Positions 17,776-26,444 are shown, counted from the stretch's first letter. The stretch is 64,000 nt of DNA from Planococcus citreus (GCF_003664125.1 NZ_RCCP01000001.1:744001-808000), one strand, 5' to 3'. The notes: a model not told the origin generated them from the letters alone. Program-made: numbers and translations.

Positions 17776-17890
17776 CGAATTGTGTCTTGCACAGGGACCG
17801 AAAAACACACACGTTCACCAGAAATCCCTACCTGACAGTCTTTCTGATAACTCAAGTGCATGTGAATTGTGCCACGCACAGGGACAAAAC
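17776..17890. repeat. Dispersed intergenic repeat, copy A
   Basis: Two cores, GAATTGTGTCTTGCACAGGGAC (17778-17799, split here as GAATTGTGTCTTGC plus ACAGGGAC) and GAATTGTGCCACGC plus ACAGGGAC (17864-17885), flank a middle part with AAATCCCTACCTGACAGTC. The same core-middle-core layout is seen in copies B, C and D. Confidence 0.75.
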
Positions 17891-17934
17891 CAAAAAAAGA
17901 AGAGCAGGCACACAGCCCACTCTCCCCCAAAAAC

Positions 17935-18513
17935 CTATTCCACCTGATGCTCATAATTTACTTGGCCCGCCTGCTTCACCAAATGATACGCATTTTCCGA
18001 GATGACCCTTCCATTGTCGAAAATGCGTTTCTGCGCTTCCATCTTGAACTGCAGCTCATACGCTTTTTCCATGCGGCGCTGGATCGACTTCTTGCTTCCC
18101 GCGAGCACGATCGAACTGCCGTTGCTCAAGGTCACTTTCGTCTGGTTGCCTTCCAAGCTAAAGCATTCCATAATGTGCTGCAAGGACAGCCACACGCAGT
18201 CATCCAAAATCGCTGATTTGCTTGGTAATAGGATAATGCCTTTATCCCGGTCGATGATGACCGGATTCTTATTGAGTTTCCCGAGAATCGCCGACGAGCC
18301 TTCCACCGCTCCGCGCATGCTCGAGCCGCGGAAACGCAGATTCGTATCGATTAAATCGAAAGGCTTCGACTCAACTTTAATCATGCCGTCCGTATGGTAA
18401 ATCACCGAGTTCAAGCAACCGTTTTCATCATAGTCCGGCAAAATCAATACGGTATCTTGCCCGATTTCCTTCTCTATGTTCATTTCCAACTTGAAATTCT
18501 TACGCTTTCTCAC
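17935..18513 (-). CDS. comK: Competence transcription factor ComK
   Basis: 192 residues, the same length as Bacillus subtilis ComK. Conserved features are the early LPDYDENGCLNSVIY, the central RFRGSSMRGAVEGSSAILG, then KNPVIIDRDKGIILLPSKS and the CVWLSLQHI segment, matching the ComK pattern of F.GSS..G followed by a proline/VDP strand and a C.WIS..H. ComK binds AT-boxes in the minor groove and switches on DNA-uptake genes. It stands alone, with a 31-bp imperfect palindrome about 50 bases upstream of the start. No MecA-binding tail can be judged by eye. The family call is strong; whether this strain is competent is not shown here. Confidence 0.85.
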   Translation of the reverse strand: MRKRKNFKLEMNIEKEIGQDTVLILPDYDENGCLNSVIYHTDGMIKVESKPFDLIDTNLRFRGSSMRGAVEGSSAILGKLNKNPVIIDRDKGIILLPSKSAILDDCVWLSLQHIMECFSLEGNQTKVTLSNGSSIVLAGSKKSIQRRMEKAYELQFKMEAQKRIFDNGRVISENAYHLVKQAGQVNYEHQVE

Positions 18514-18560
18514 GTTTCTATCCCCTTTTGTGGTTTTTGATGTATTTCTTTACCGAAAAA

Positions 18561-18591
18561 GGAGTATACTAACTAATAGTTGGTACACTCC
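18561..18591. promoter_or_regulatory. 31-bp imperfect palindrome upstream of comK
   Basis: GGAGTATACTAACTA and TAGTTGGTACACTCC are inverted copies matching at 13 of 15 positions around a single central base, 48 bases before the comK ATG. It overlaps a TATACT hexamer and is a candidate operator. Confidence 0.5.
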
Positions 18592-18600
18592 AACTGACTG

Positions 18601-18649
18601 CCTCCGGATGTTTGTCGACCAAGACTATGACATCCGGAGGTTTCTTTTT
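18601..18649 (+). terminator. Plus-strand terminator with no obvious gene
   Basis: CCTCCGGATGT and ACATCCGGAGG flank an 18-base loop and are followed by TTTCTTTTT. There is no plus-strand coding gene directly upstream, so it would end a short non-coding transcript or an antisense RNA to comK. Confidence 0.65.
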
Positions 18650-19152
18650 GTCTTTATCCCCCTAACAGTGAACACAGCACACCCCCCTCATTTCTATATT
18701 CATCGTCAGTTTCGAGAACAGCTATCCGATTCATCAATACGCCGCAATCATTATCGCGGCATATCACATTCTTCCACGCCTGAGAGAAACGCCAATCAGC
18801 GAACACAAAACTGATGGTTGGTCGACCCAATCGGGCTCTCACGGCCGTTGATCTCCAGCGAATACAGTTGGATTTCTTCTGGCCGCTAAAGCGGAATAAA
18901 ATTTGTCGCTCTATTCTAACTTTTATCATTATATAGTTTTTATGGTCCACTTGTATAGATATTTTTTCCTTTTTTAAACGAAAATGGTCATTAGTTTATT
19001 AAAGCTATTATGACCTGTAAAAATGACTAGAGTTAAGCTCCATTTTGCCATTCTTCGTCTTATTTTATGTAAAAATAAGCGTATTTCCTTCGCTACGCCT
19101 TCCCTCTACTTCCCGGATTTGATCAAAAAAAGCCTTTTTTTCAGCAGATGCA
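18650..19152. other. Intergenic region without recognised gene
   Basis: About 500 bases between the comK upstream terminator and the hairpin before the IS element. A 98-codon minus-strand frame exists (18654-18950), but it has no ribosome site and odd composition. I see nothing else. Confidence 0.5.
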
Positions 19153-19198
19153 AAGAAAGTAGCCGCCAGTTAAAATCTGAACTGGCGGCTACTTTCTT
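19153..19198 (+). terminator. Perfect hairpin preceding repeat copy D
   Basis: The 19-bp arms AAGAAAGTAGCCGCCAGTT (19153-19171) and AACTGGCGGCTACTTTCTT (19180-19198) are perfect. As at copies B and C, the hairpin runs directly into GAATTGTGTC of the dispersed repeat. Confidence 0.75.
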
Positions 19199-19224
19199 GA
19201 ATTGTGTCTGACACAGGGACAATT
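19197..19224. repeat. Dispersed repeat copy D, left half (interrupted by the IS)
   Basis: TTGAATTGTGTCTGAC plus ACAGGGACAATT. Its last nine bases, GGGACAATT (19216-19224), are the target-site duplication of the IS element. The other half is at 20691-20770. Confidence 0.75.
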
Positions 19225-20690
19225 CACTAGCGTTGCATAGCTTACATGAATAGGATTACTTGTAAGGAAAATCCAAAGGTAAACAACTAAATACAAAAAG
19301 GGGAGCCCTCAACGTAGAATGAAACCGACGACTAAATCAGTTTATGACTCTACAGAAAGGAGCTCCCTTATGAAGAGTGTAGACGAAACGAAAGTCTTTC
19401 GTCAATATTTACAACTCCTCCCGATCAATACGTTGGCTTGTCCGCTGTACAATTATGACGCGAAAAAACTAACCGATTTTTCGTTGGTAAAACTCATGAT
19501 CATGGCGGTTTTAAGCAAATGGGAATCCCACCGGACGATTGCTTTAAACGTTGGGCCTGAACAATCTTTCCAACAAGAATTGAACCTAAAATCCATTAGC
19601 CATTCACAGATTAGTCGTCGATTGAACGAATTGAATACAGCTCATTTAGCGGATCTACTGGGACGGTTGGCTCGTCATTATTGGATTCTACAGCGACACG
19701 CAGGAGGAATGAATCCCCATGTAGGAATTCTACGCATCATCGATGCGACCTATGTGAAACTGCCGGATAGCGCTTCGAACTGGACCGCCATTTCCAAGGT
19801 GTCCAGTGGCATCAAACTGCACATCCGCCTAGTAGTTGCTTCCGCCAACAGCGTCTTTCCGGAAAAAATGATTCCTTCCACAGGCAACATGGCCGATGTG
19901 GATGCGGCGAACCATATCATTGACGCCGATAGTCCATTGTATATCATGGACCGCGGTTATGGGCATAAAACCAAGATGGGCGGTTGGATGGAGCGGAACA
20001 TTGATTTCCTCGTGCGTGTCCGTCACGATTTTCGAACAGAGACGTTACGGGCTTACACACCGGAACTACCGAATGTGTTGAAAGACGAACTGGTGTCCAT
20101 GCGGACACATAAGAAAAAGTTACGCTACATTGAATTCGTCGATGAAAAAAATACCCATTATCACCTGATCACCACTCGGCTTGAACTCAGTGAAAAGGAA
20201 ATTCTCGATGCTTATAAAAACCGATGGTATATCGAATTGTTCTTCAAATGGATCAAGCAACACCTGAAAGTGAGTCACTTATATAGCGAATCCCCAAAGG
20301 GGATCTGGAACCAAATGTTTCTAACGTTAATCACCTTTGCACTTTCCGAGATTTTGCGGCTTACCCAGTTGCCGAATGTCTCGGCCTGGGCGTTTTTAAG
20401 AGCGATCCGGGCCTACATCTATAAGACACTGGATGATTTCCTCGCGTACATGACCCGCCCGTTGAGAAAAAGCAAAGGACGCCAGAAAATCCCAATATCT
20501 CGCCCCGTCCAAATCGATTTTGGGGAAGATCATGCCATTGTAAGACCGATTTCAAAACATCATTATATCCATAAACATCAAAAAAGTTAAAAAAAGGAAA
20601 ACGAATTTTGGCTACCCTCAATTTCTTTTTCTTCAATGGTGGGATATTTTAGCTCTTCTTAGTAATTATGGATTCTATGCAACGCTAGTG
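19225..20690 (+). mobile_element. IS4-family insertion sequence, complete
   Basis: 1466 bp. Terminal inverted repeats CACTAGCGTTGCATAG (19225-19240) and CTATGCAACGCTAGTG (20675-20690) are perfect over 16 bp. The nine bases GGGACAATT flank it on both sides (19216-19224 and 20691-20699), a clean target duplication. Length, 9-bp duplication and transposase type match the IS4 family, in the style of IS4Bsu1. It has one intact transposase gene, so it may still be active. Confidence 0.93.
19370..20590 (+). CDS. IS4-family DDE transposase
   Basis: 406 residues from ATG 19370, with AAAGGAG seven bases upstream; an in-frame start at 19319 lacks a site. DDE motifs: the first Asp in RIIDATYVKLP, the second in IMDRGYG, and the C-terminal Y-x2-R-x3-E-x6-K signature YKNRWYIELFFKWIK, which defines the IS4 family. 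An N-terminal HTH-like domain (SHSQISRRLNEL) is expected to bind the ends. It is intact with no frameshift and fills most of the element. It catalyses cut-and-paste transposition, normally leaving 9-bp duplications, as seen here. Confidence 0.95.
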   Translation: MKSVDETKVFRQYLQLLPINTLACPLYNYDAKKLTDFSLVKLMIMAVLSKWESHRTIALNVGPEQSFQQELNLKSISHSQISRRLNELNTAHLADLLGRLARHYWILQRHAGGMNPHVGILRIIDATYVKLPDSASNWTAISKVSSGIKLHIRLVVASANSVFPEKMIPSTGNMADVDAANHIIDADSPLYIMDRGYGHKTKMGGWMERNIDFLVRVRHDFRTETLRAYTPELPNVLKDELVSMRTHKKKLRYIEFVDEKNTHYHLITTRLELSEKEILDAYKNRWYIELFFKWIKQHLKVSHLYSESPKGIWNQMFLTLITFALSEILRLTQLPNVSAWAFLRAIRAYIYKTLDDFLAYMTRPLRKSKGRQKIPISRPVQIDFGEDHAIVRPISKHHYIHKHQKS

Positions 20691-20770
20691 GGGACAATTC
20701 CACACATATACAGACGCGAATCCCCATCCGAAAGTATTCCTGTTTTCAGAATATTCCCGAACACAGGGAC
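20691..20770. repeat. Dispersed repeat copy D, right half
   Basis: GGGACAATTCCACACATATA, then CGAATCCCCATCCGAAAGTA, and at the end CAGAATATTCCCGAACACAG plus GGACAC. Joined to 19197-19224 with one GGGACAATT removed, it rebuilds a full element with two cores about 100 bases long, like copies B and C. Confidence 0.7.
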
Positions 20771-20794
20771 ACAACTTAACTTTTATCACAGATC

Positions 20795-21670
20795 TCATCG
20801 CTTCAAACTGCTTACAGCTTCAATATTATTCGTGAAGATCCCAGTTGCTCCCCAGGCTTTCTGCTTCTTCCCTTCTGCCAGTTTGTCGACAACAAAAGGA
20901 TGGACCAATAAGCCGGCTTCTCTTGCAGCAGCAATATAGGCCTCGTCCGCTTTCCTGTGACTAACGCCAATACCGACGGCATATTCACTATACAACTCAA
21001 AAGTTTCAGGGGAAGGGATTACTTGCTCCGAGTCGTCTATCAATTGGATGAGTGGTATATCGTCGTCCAATTCATGAATCGTCTTTAAACTGTCTGCACT
21101 AAATGACTGGATAATCACTTTCCCATCCGCTTGAGACTCTTCCACCAACTCAAACCGATCAAGCAATTCCAGCAGCTTCTCTTCCATTTCTTCACTTTCA
21201 GCCGGTTGCTTGGTTTCAATGTAATAATTGGCACTGTCACCGAAAGCTGTAAAGATTTCCTCAAGCGTCGGAACTTGAATGCCTACGTACTCATCTTTCG
21301 CTCTGTCCGGATTTTCGGCATTAAACCAAGAACCCGCATCCAGTTTTTTAATGTCTGCCCAGTCCATTTCCGCTACTTTTCCGCTGCCATCGGTCGTGCG
21401 GTCCACAGTATCGTCATGGAAGGCAACCAGAACCCCATCTTTTGTCATCTGTAAATCAATTTCAATATAGTCTGCATCCATATCTACCGCCAGCTGATAA
21501 GATGCCAAAGTATGCTCAGGGGCAAATGCGCTTGCCCCCCGATGAGCAATTAAAAGAAAGGCATCTTCGTCCAATAAAGCAGACTGCTGATCATTTTTAC
21601 CAGCATCCCCTAAAATATAAACAGCCGCACAGATCATCGCTACCACTAGTATAATTAACAGTTTTTTCAA
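20795..21670 (-). CDS. Membrane-anchored glycerophosphodiester phosphodiesterase
   Basis: About 291 residues from TTG 21670 (GGTGAT upstream; an ATG at 21685 is also possible). The N-terminal helix KKLLIILVVAMICAAVYILG is a signal anchor or signal peptide. The GDPD barrel follows, with LIAHRGASAFAPEHTLASY (catalytic His/Arg, then the Glu), YIEIDLQMTKDGVLVAFHD (metal-binding Glu/Asp and second catalytic His) and YYIETKQP. It hydrolyses glycerophosphodiesters to glycerol-3-phosphate and an alcohol outside the membrane, and may act on lipid or teichoic-acid breakdown products. It stands alone, with repeat D at its 3' end and repeat F near its start. The family is certain; the substrate is not. 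Confidence 0.92.
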   Translation of the reverse strand: MKKLLIILVVAMICAAVYILGDAGKNDQQSALLDEDAFLLIAHRGASAFAPEHTLASYQLAVDMDADYIEIDLQMTKDGVLVAFHDDTVDRTTDGSGKVAEMDWADIKKLDAGSWFNAENPDRAKDEYVGIQVPTLEEIFTAFGDSANYYIETKQPAESEEMEEKLLELLDRFELVEESQADGKVIIQSFSADSLKTIHELDDDIPLIQLIDDSEQVIPSPETFELYSEYAVGIGVSHRKADEAYIAAAREAGLLVHPFVVDKLAEGKKQKAWGATGIFTNNIEAVSSLKR

Positions 21671-21711
21671 TATTATCACCATCATTCACATTATAGTGTT
21701 ATGAATACGCT

Positions 21712-21733
21712 GAATCGTCTTCGACACAGGGAC
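21712..21733. repeat. Dispersed repeat, partial copy F
   Basis: GAATCGTCTTCGAC plus ACAGGGAC, a diverged single core without a recognisable second core. Confidence 0.5.
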
Positions 21734-22078
21734 GCGACTTTTTAATACTGCTAAACTATGATCAAAAACAATTATGATGGTTTTTGAGAAGACGCCTCCC
21801 CTCAAGCTACTGGTAATGCCGATACATAGGGTGGCGCCTTTTCCTTTCTCCAGAGTTATTAAGGACATTATATCCATCAATTTCTTGACAAACAATCCCC
21901 TCAATTTTTGGACATTAAGAAACAGTATTAACACCATTAAGAAACGACAAGGAACACATTCGGAAAAAAGAAGACCTTTTGGTTTTTGTCAGTTTAGGGT
22001 ATAGAAAAAATGAAACAGCAACAAATTAGGAATGAAAAAACGGAAATGGCACCGTATCTATAGGGGGTGCATTCACCA
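21734..22078. other. Intergenic region
   Basis: About 345 bases with no credible gene. It presumably contains the promoter of the YrhK-like gene. I see no hairpin or motif that stands out. Confidence 0.45.
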
Positions 22079-22375
22079 ATGCCACAAAAAAACGGAAATG
22101 ATTCTTCGGAAATCGAGTTCAGCTCAAAAAATCACGAGCTTATTATTCGCAACCGCTATAAGTTCTACTACAATGTCAACGATGTTCTAATCGCGGTTTG
22201 GTTCATACTCGGCAGTGTTTTGTTCTTTTGGAAGGAAACTGAAACAATAGCGATCTGGTTCTTTCTTTTTGGAAGCATCGAGCTTCTCGTTCGTCCGCTG
22301 ATGCGCATATTCAGTGAAGTCCATTTAAAGAATATCCAGGGAAAAGCTGGCTCTGATGACAACTCCGGGATCTGA
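22079..22375 (+). CDS. YrhK-like small membrane protein
   Basis: 98 residues from ATG 22079 (AGGGGGTG upstream). The pattern RNRYKFYYNVNDVLIAVWFI, then LGSVLFFWKE and FFLFGSIELLVRPLMRI, gives two membrane helices and matches the YrhK domain found in Bacillus, where the function is unknown. It is a single-gene unit; repeat copy B follows about 120 bases downstream. Confidence 0.7.
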   Translation: MPQKNGNDSSEIEFSSKNHELIIRNRYKFYYNVNDVLIAVWFILGSVLFFWKETETIAIWFFLFGSIELLVRPLMRIFSEVHLKNIQGKAGSDDNSGI

Positions 22376-22456
22376 CTAGTCGGCATAAAGGATCTTAACA
22401 CTACACTATCGACATCAATCTCGTATCCGCTTTTTCACAGAATAAAAGAAATAGCT

Positions 22457-22493
22457 AAAAGCCAGTAATCGGTTGATCCGATTACTGGCTTTT
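22457..22493. terminator. Hairpin preceding repeat copy B
   Basis: The perfect 16-bp arms AAAAGCCAGTAATCGG and CCGATTACTGGCTTTT surround a 5-base loop. It is nearly the same hairpin as at copy C (AAAAGCCAGCAA...), suggesting the hairpin travels with the repeat. Confidence 0.8.
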
Positions 22494-22495
22494 CA

Positions 22496-22601
22496 CTTGA
22501 ATTGTGTCGTGCACAGGGACAAAAAAGGTATAACCTCCCCAAAAATCCCCACCCGTCAGTATTTGAGTAGTCAGAATAGTTCCCTGCACAGGGACACTAA
22601 C
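22496..22601. repeat. Dispersed repeat, copy B
   Basis: First core TTGAATTGTGTCGTGC plus ACAGGGAC; middle AAATCCCCACCCGTCAG and TCAGAATAG; second core CCCTGCACAGGGACACTAAC. The last bases contain the stop codon of galE (TAG on the minus strand, 22597-22599). Confidence 0.85.
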
Positions 22602-23709
22602 CAATTTCTGCCTCTGTATAATCTTGTGAGATCTCAGCATCTTGCAAAAGAACTTCTTCAGCAGGAACATAAAAATTGAGGATGGTGTTTGGAATGCGCT
22701 CTGTATAGCCCTCTGGATTTTCAGTTTGCCATCTCCAGGAGTCCCTGCACATATCTTCTAAACTTTTTACTGCCCGCCATCCGAGAACTGTTTGTGCTTT
22801 TTGTGAGTTAGCGTAGCAGGCAGCCACATCCCCAGGACGTCTTTCTGAAATTTGAAAAGGAATTTCAATGCCACTGACCTTGCGAAAGGCTGCGATCATG
22901 TCCAATACGCTATACCCGACACCCGTTCCAAGATTAAAGGAATCGATTCCTGTGTGGTTTTTTAAATAATTGAGTGCTTTTAAATGACCACTAGCCAAGT
23001 CGCATACGTGAATATAATCTCTCACCCCGGTCCCGTCCATTGTTTCGTAATCCGCTCCAAAAATCTGGAGCTGCTCCCGCTTGCCAGCCGCTACTTGTGT
23101 AATATACGGCATAAGGTTATTGGGGGGCCCCATTGGACTTTCACCGATTCTGCCACTTTCATGAGCGCCGACTGGGTTGAAATACCGCAGAACGGCTATG
23201 CTCCAAGAAGCGTCTGAAACAACCAAATCCGCTAGCATTTCCTCGATCATCAATTTCGTACGCCCATATGGATTGGTCGCAGAAAGCGGAAAACTTTCGT
23301 CAATCGGCAAACTAGCCGGTGTGCCATAAACAGTTGCAGAGGAACTGAAGACCATTTGCTTCACTCCATACTTGCTCATCACTTTACACAAATTCAAAGT
23401 ACCGGTGATATTGTTTTCGTAATATGCTAGTGGCTTCTCAACTGATTCCCCAACTGCTTTGAGTCCAGCAAAATGCATGACAGCCTCAATGGCATGCTCA
23501 GCAAATACTTGGTCTAAGCGCTCACTGTCCATTAAATCGAGTTTATAAAACGGAAAACCTTTGGCAGTCAACTCTTGAATGCGTGTGATAACTTCCATTT
23601 GGCTGTTGTCTAAATTATCCACAACTACGATATCATAGCCATGATCCAAGAGCTCAACAGCAACGTGACTACCAATAAATCCTGCTCCTCCAGTTAGTAA
23701 TATAGACAC
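22597..23709 (-). CDS. galE: UDP-glucose 4-epimerase
   Basis: 370 residues from GTG 23709, with AAGGGGGAG upstream. The Rossmann motif TGGAGFIGSHVAVELLDHGY is at the N-terminus; the catalytic Ser and the YxxxK pair are in SSSATVYG and NPYGRTKLMIEEM, and the substrate loop is FNPVGAHESGRIGE. It interconverts UDP-glucose and UDP-galactose (possibly also the N-acetyl forms), feeding the exopolysaccharide locus just upstream. Typical GalE ends near SWRWQTENPEGY; here about 33 extra residues follow, and the stop codon lies in the border of repeat B, so the tail may come from an insertion that displaced the original stop. Confidence 0.95.
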   Translation of the reverse strand: MSILLTGGAGFIGSHVAVELLDHGYDIVVVDNLDNSQMEVITRIQELTAKGFPFYKLDLMDSERLDQVFAEHAIEAVMHFAGLKAVGESVEKPLAYYENNITGTLNLCKVMSKYGVKQMVFSSSATVYGTPASLPIDESFPLSATNPYGRTKLMIEEMLADLVVSDASWSIAVLRYFNPVGAHESGRIGESPMGPPNNLMPYITQVAAGKREQLQIFGADYETMDGTGVRDYIHVCDLASGHLKALNYLKNHTGIDSFNLGTGVGYSVLDMIAAFRKVSGIEIPFQISERRPGDVAACYANSQKAQTVLGWRAVKSLEDMCRDSWRWQTENPEGYTERIPNTILNFYVPAEEVLLQDAEISQDYTEAEIG

Positions 23710-23837
23710 ATAACACTCCCCCTTTTTCATATTCTTTTCTATTAATCAGTAAAAAAGAATCAGATGATTCTCTTGTATCTTAAGAAACAAACGTTAAATT
23801 CGAGTTAAAAAGAAAGCCTGTGACAATCTTCTACTGC

Positions 23838-23878
23838 AAAAAAACCTGCCAACGAAATCACTCGATTTCGTTGGCAGG
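23838..23878 (-). terminator. Terminator of the first exopolysaccharide operon
   Basis: Minus strand CCTGCCAACGAAATC, 4-base loop, GATTTCGTTGGCAGG, then TTTTTTTG. It is a strong intrinsic terminator about 120 bases after the last glycosyltransferase gene. Confidence 0.9.
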
Positions 23879-24000
23879 CTCTCAGAACGGCTTTATCATT
23901 TAGCAGTCACGATAAAAATGGCGACTTTTTTTCTGCGCCAAATAAATACAAGTCAGGCCAAACATTTACCTCTCCTAAAAAGTATTCCTACTAAAGGGAG

Positions 24001-25065
24001 TTAACTCGCTATTCCTTTTACTTTTATTTTCCATTTACTGACGACTAGATCTTTTAAAAGACGCGTGTATCCTTTTATAGGGAATCCGAAAACAAGATAC
24101 CCTTTAAATGCGCCGAGTATCCATGCAGACTGAATGACCGGGATCACCACTACAGCTAAAGGGATTTCCTCTTTCTCAAATTCGCTTATAGTCATTGCTG
24201 TTAGGTAAAGTAAGTAGCATACACCAGCACCAATCAATAAGTAGCTGAAGACGTTCACGCTGAGCAGCGCTAATCCAGTCGCAAACAGCAATGCACAAAG
24301 CGCAAAAAACGGCAATAGGTGTGAGAACCTCATGGATTGTTCGTGCTTATTAGCTGTTTTGGTTCGCCAATAACCGTAATTGAAATATTGTTTGCCCAGC
24401 TTCCCAACTGTATTTCTCGGAAAATAATTGATGACAATATCGGGGTCCAGCATAATTTTTTTATCCGTCGCTTTTCTTAAGCGATAATTTAATTCCGCAT
24501 CTTCATTGATGATCCAACCCTCATCCCATCCTCCAACGGTCAACAAATCTTGTTTCAGCCAGGCTCCTGGGAAAAGAGAATCTACTTCCATTTTGGTGGT
24601 GGCAAAGCGAAATTGCGCGCCGCCTATGACCCATTTCGTGGAAAGAGCTTTTGCGACAACCTTAGACGTCTTATCGTATCCTTTAGCAACCGTGCGACCG
24701 CCGAAATTACAGTATTCAGAAGCATGTTCCGCCAATCCCTTGTAGATCCGACTAATGTAGTCACACGGAATAGTGCTGTGGACATCTAACCTAATAATGT
24801 AGGTGCCAGTGCTTTCTTTCAGTCCGATATTTAAAGCCGAAGAAATATACCTTTTTTCATTGTGCAATATTTTGATGGCAAATCCTTCATTTTCCCGCTG
24901 GAGCGCCTGCAGTTTGGACAGTGTTTGGTCTTCGGAGTTGCCATCGATAAAGAGGACCTCCACCTGTTCACGGTCTAAATTTTGCTGTTGCGCTAAAGAG
25001 TGATAAAAAGCTTCAATAAATTTTTCTTCATTATATACTGGTACCACTATACTGATAGTATGCAT
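24001..25065 (-). CDS. GT2 glycosyltransferase, ExoA-like, exopolysaccharide locus 1
   Basis: 354 residues from ATG 25065 (GGAAGGGAG upstream). The GT-A domain contains ISIVVPVYNEEKFI, VLFIDGNSEDQT, and the metal motif as IIRLDVHSTI (D-x-H, as in succinoglycan ExoA-type enzymes), with WIINEDAELNYRL as the catalytic ED region. Three C-terminal membrane helices (about 250-330) hold it to the membrane. It adds a sugar to the lipid-linked repeat unit. It is the last gene of a five-gene operon with a phosphoglycosyltransferase, a second GT2, a flippase and a polymerase. Confidence 0.88.
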   Translation of the reverse strand: MHTISIVVPVYNEEKFIEAFYHSLAQQQNLDREQVEVLFIDGNSEDQTLSKLQALQRENEGFAIKILHNEKRYISSALNIGLKESTGTYIIRLDVHSTIPCDYISRIYKGLAEHASEYCNFGGRTVAKGYDKTSKVVAKALSTKWVIGGAQFRFATTKMEVDSLFPGAWLKQDLLTVGGWDEGWIINEDAELNYRLRKATDKKIMLDPDIVINYFPRNTVGKLGKQYFNYGYWRTKTANKHEQSMRFSHLLPFFALCALLFATGLALLSVNVFSYLLIGAGVCYLLYLTAMTISEFEKEEIPLAVVVIPVIQSAWILGAFKGYLVFGFPIKGYTRLLKDLVVSKWKIKVKGIAS

Positions 25066-25128
25066 GGCTTGCTCCCTTCCTCGCCCCTTGAATTTCCGCA
25101 TAGTCCTCGCTTTCACGGTGAAACGCCT

Positions 25129-26367
25129 TTAGCTTACTCCTCCACTCTTGGAGTGAAGTGCAAATGCTGCCTTCCTGTTCTGCTCGATTTCGAATAAATA
25201 GCGCCAGATGACCGCCAAGATTAAGAAAAACACTTCACTCGCAACCAGTGACAGCGAACTCATAAAAATGAGCATGGAGATTAAAGTAGCCACTAAATAC
25301 CGTGTATCGACCGCTTTGCTGCGATGGAGATAGAAGTCGTAAAAGATCCACAAAAAGATAGCGATATAAAGGGTGAAACCGATGATGCCAGACTCAGTCA
25401 GCACTTCTAAAAACGTATTGTGCATATAGTGGTCATTGTTGAAAACGGCATTGCTATAGGCTCTGTAATTGTAGATCCCGATGCCGAAGTATTGGTTATC
25501 AGCAAATAATTGCAGGCCATTCCTCCAAATTTCCAGCCGCCCGCTCCCGTTATCGCTCACCGACCCACTGAATCTATCCCCTACGATTTGTGCGATATTC
25601 ATATTGAATACTTGAGATGCCCCAGCCACTAATAAATACAGGACTGGCGGCCCCAATAGCACAATCTTCAATTTGGTCTTCGCCTTGGAGGTGAGGAACA
25701 ACAACAGCCCGCCGAGCAAGACAGCAATATATGCGCCCCGTGAAAAAGTGAGCAAAAGCGCAGTGGACGACAATAACAAGCCAATTTTTGCCGTAGTGGT
25801 CTTTAAATGTGTCACATAATAATAAAAGAACAGTAAGTTTCCGAATGCGAAGATATTGGGATCCGAAAAGGTGCCAATCAAGCGCGGGACGCCGCGATCG
25901 AGCAGAATGCCGTATGCCCGCACCCCATTTCCTACAAAGTTAAAGCGTAAAGTCAGTGCACCGAAGGCAAACAAAGCGAGTGAAATGACATTAAACCAGA
26001 TGCCACTGATGGAAATGGCTTTCTCCAGTTTGGCGATCGATAGGCTGCTGAACACATAGCGCATGATGAAGTAGACGATGAGTACCAAAATGATAGCTAC
26101 GATTAACCGGATGCTGTCCTGGGGGTATCTTGAGAAGATTCCAGTCGCGCAATAAAAGATGAAAAACACCAGCATGCTCACTTCAAAAAACCGCAGTTTG
26201 TGGATTTGAAATTTATAGAGCACCAAAATAAAAATCAAGGCACTGATGATCATGTACGGCTTTAGCGAAAATCCGACATTGAGATAAAAAGCATTCAAAT
26301 AAACGGAAGTAATGAGCAAGCATGCCAGAACGATATTTGTGTTTTTGTTGTTATTGGTATCCATCAT
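25129..26367 (-). CDS. Wzy-like O-antigen ligase/polymerase family protein, locus 1
   Basis: 412 residues from ATG 26367 (GGAG eight bases upstream). It has about 11-12 transmembrane helices and a large extracytoplasmic loop near the C-terminal third containing SDNGSGRLEIWRNGLQLFA and HNTFLEVLTESGIIG, the standard signature of the Wzy_C/O-antigen ligase family. It joins repeat units outside the membrane to make exopolysaccharide chains. It lies between the flippase and the ExoA-like transferase of a compact operon, which fits a polymerase better than a ligase. Confidence 0.88.
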   Translation of the reverse strand: MMDTNNNKNTNIVLACLLITSVYLNAFYLNVGFSLKPYMIISALIFILVLYKFQIHKLRFFEVSMLVFFIFYCATGIFSRYPQDSIRLIVAIILVLIVYFIMRYVFSSLSIAKLEKAISISGIWFNVISLALFAFGALTLRFNFVGNGVRAYGILLDRGVPRLIGTFSDPNIFAFGNLLFFYYYVTHLKTTTAKIGLLLSSTALLLTFSRGAYIAVLLGGLLLFLTSKAKTKLKIVLLGPPVLYLLVAGASQVFNMNIAQIVGDRFSGSVSDNGSGRLEIWRNGLQLFADNQYFGIGIYNYRAYSNAVFNNDHYMHNTFLEVLTESGIIGFTLYIAIFLWIFYDFYLHRSKAVDTRYLVATLISMLIFMSSLSLVASEVFFLILAVIWRYLFEIEQNRKAAFALHSKSGGVS

Positions 26368-26444
26368 TTTGATTACTCCTGCCTTTAACGTAACTGTTAT
26401 TAGCACCGATCAGAACCTAGTAGAAGCGGAATAGCCTTGCCCCA

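Noticed and set aside
18654-18950. 98-codon minus-strand frame upstream of comK
   Set aside because: No ribosome site, odd composition, and nothing recognisable as a domain; probably non-coding.
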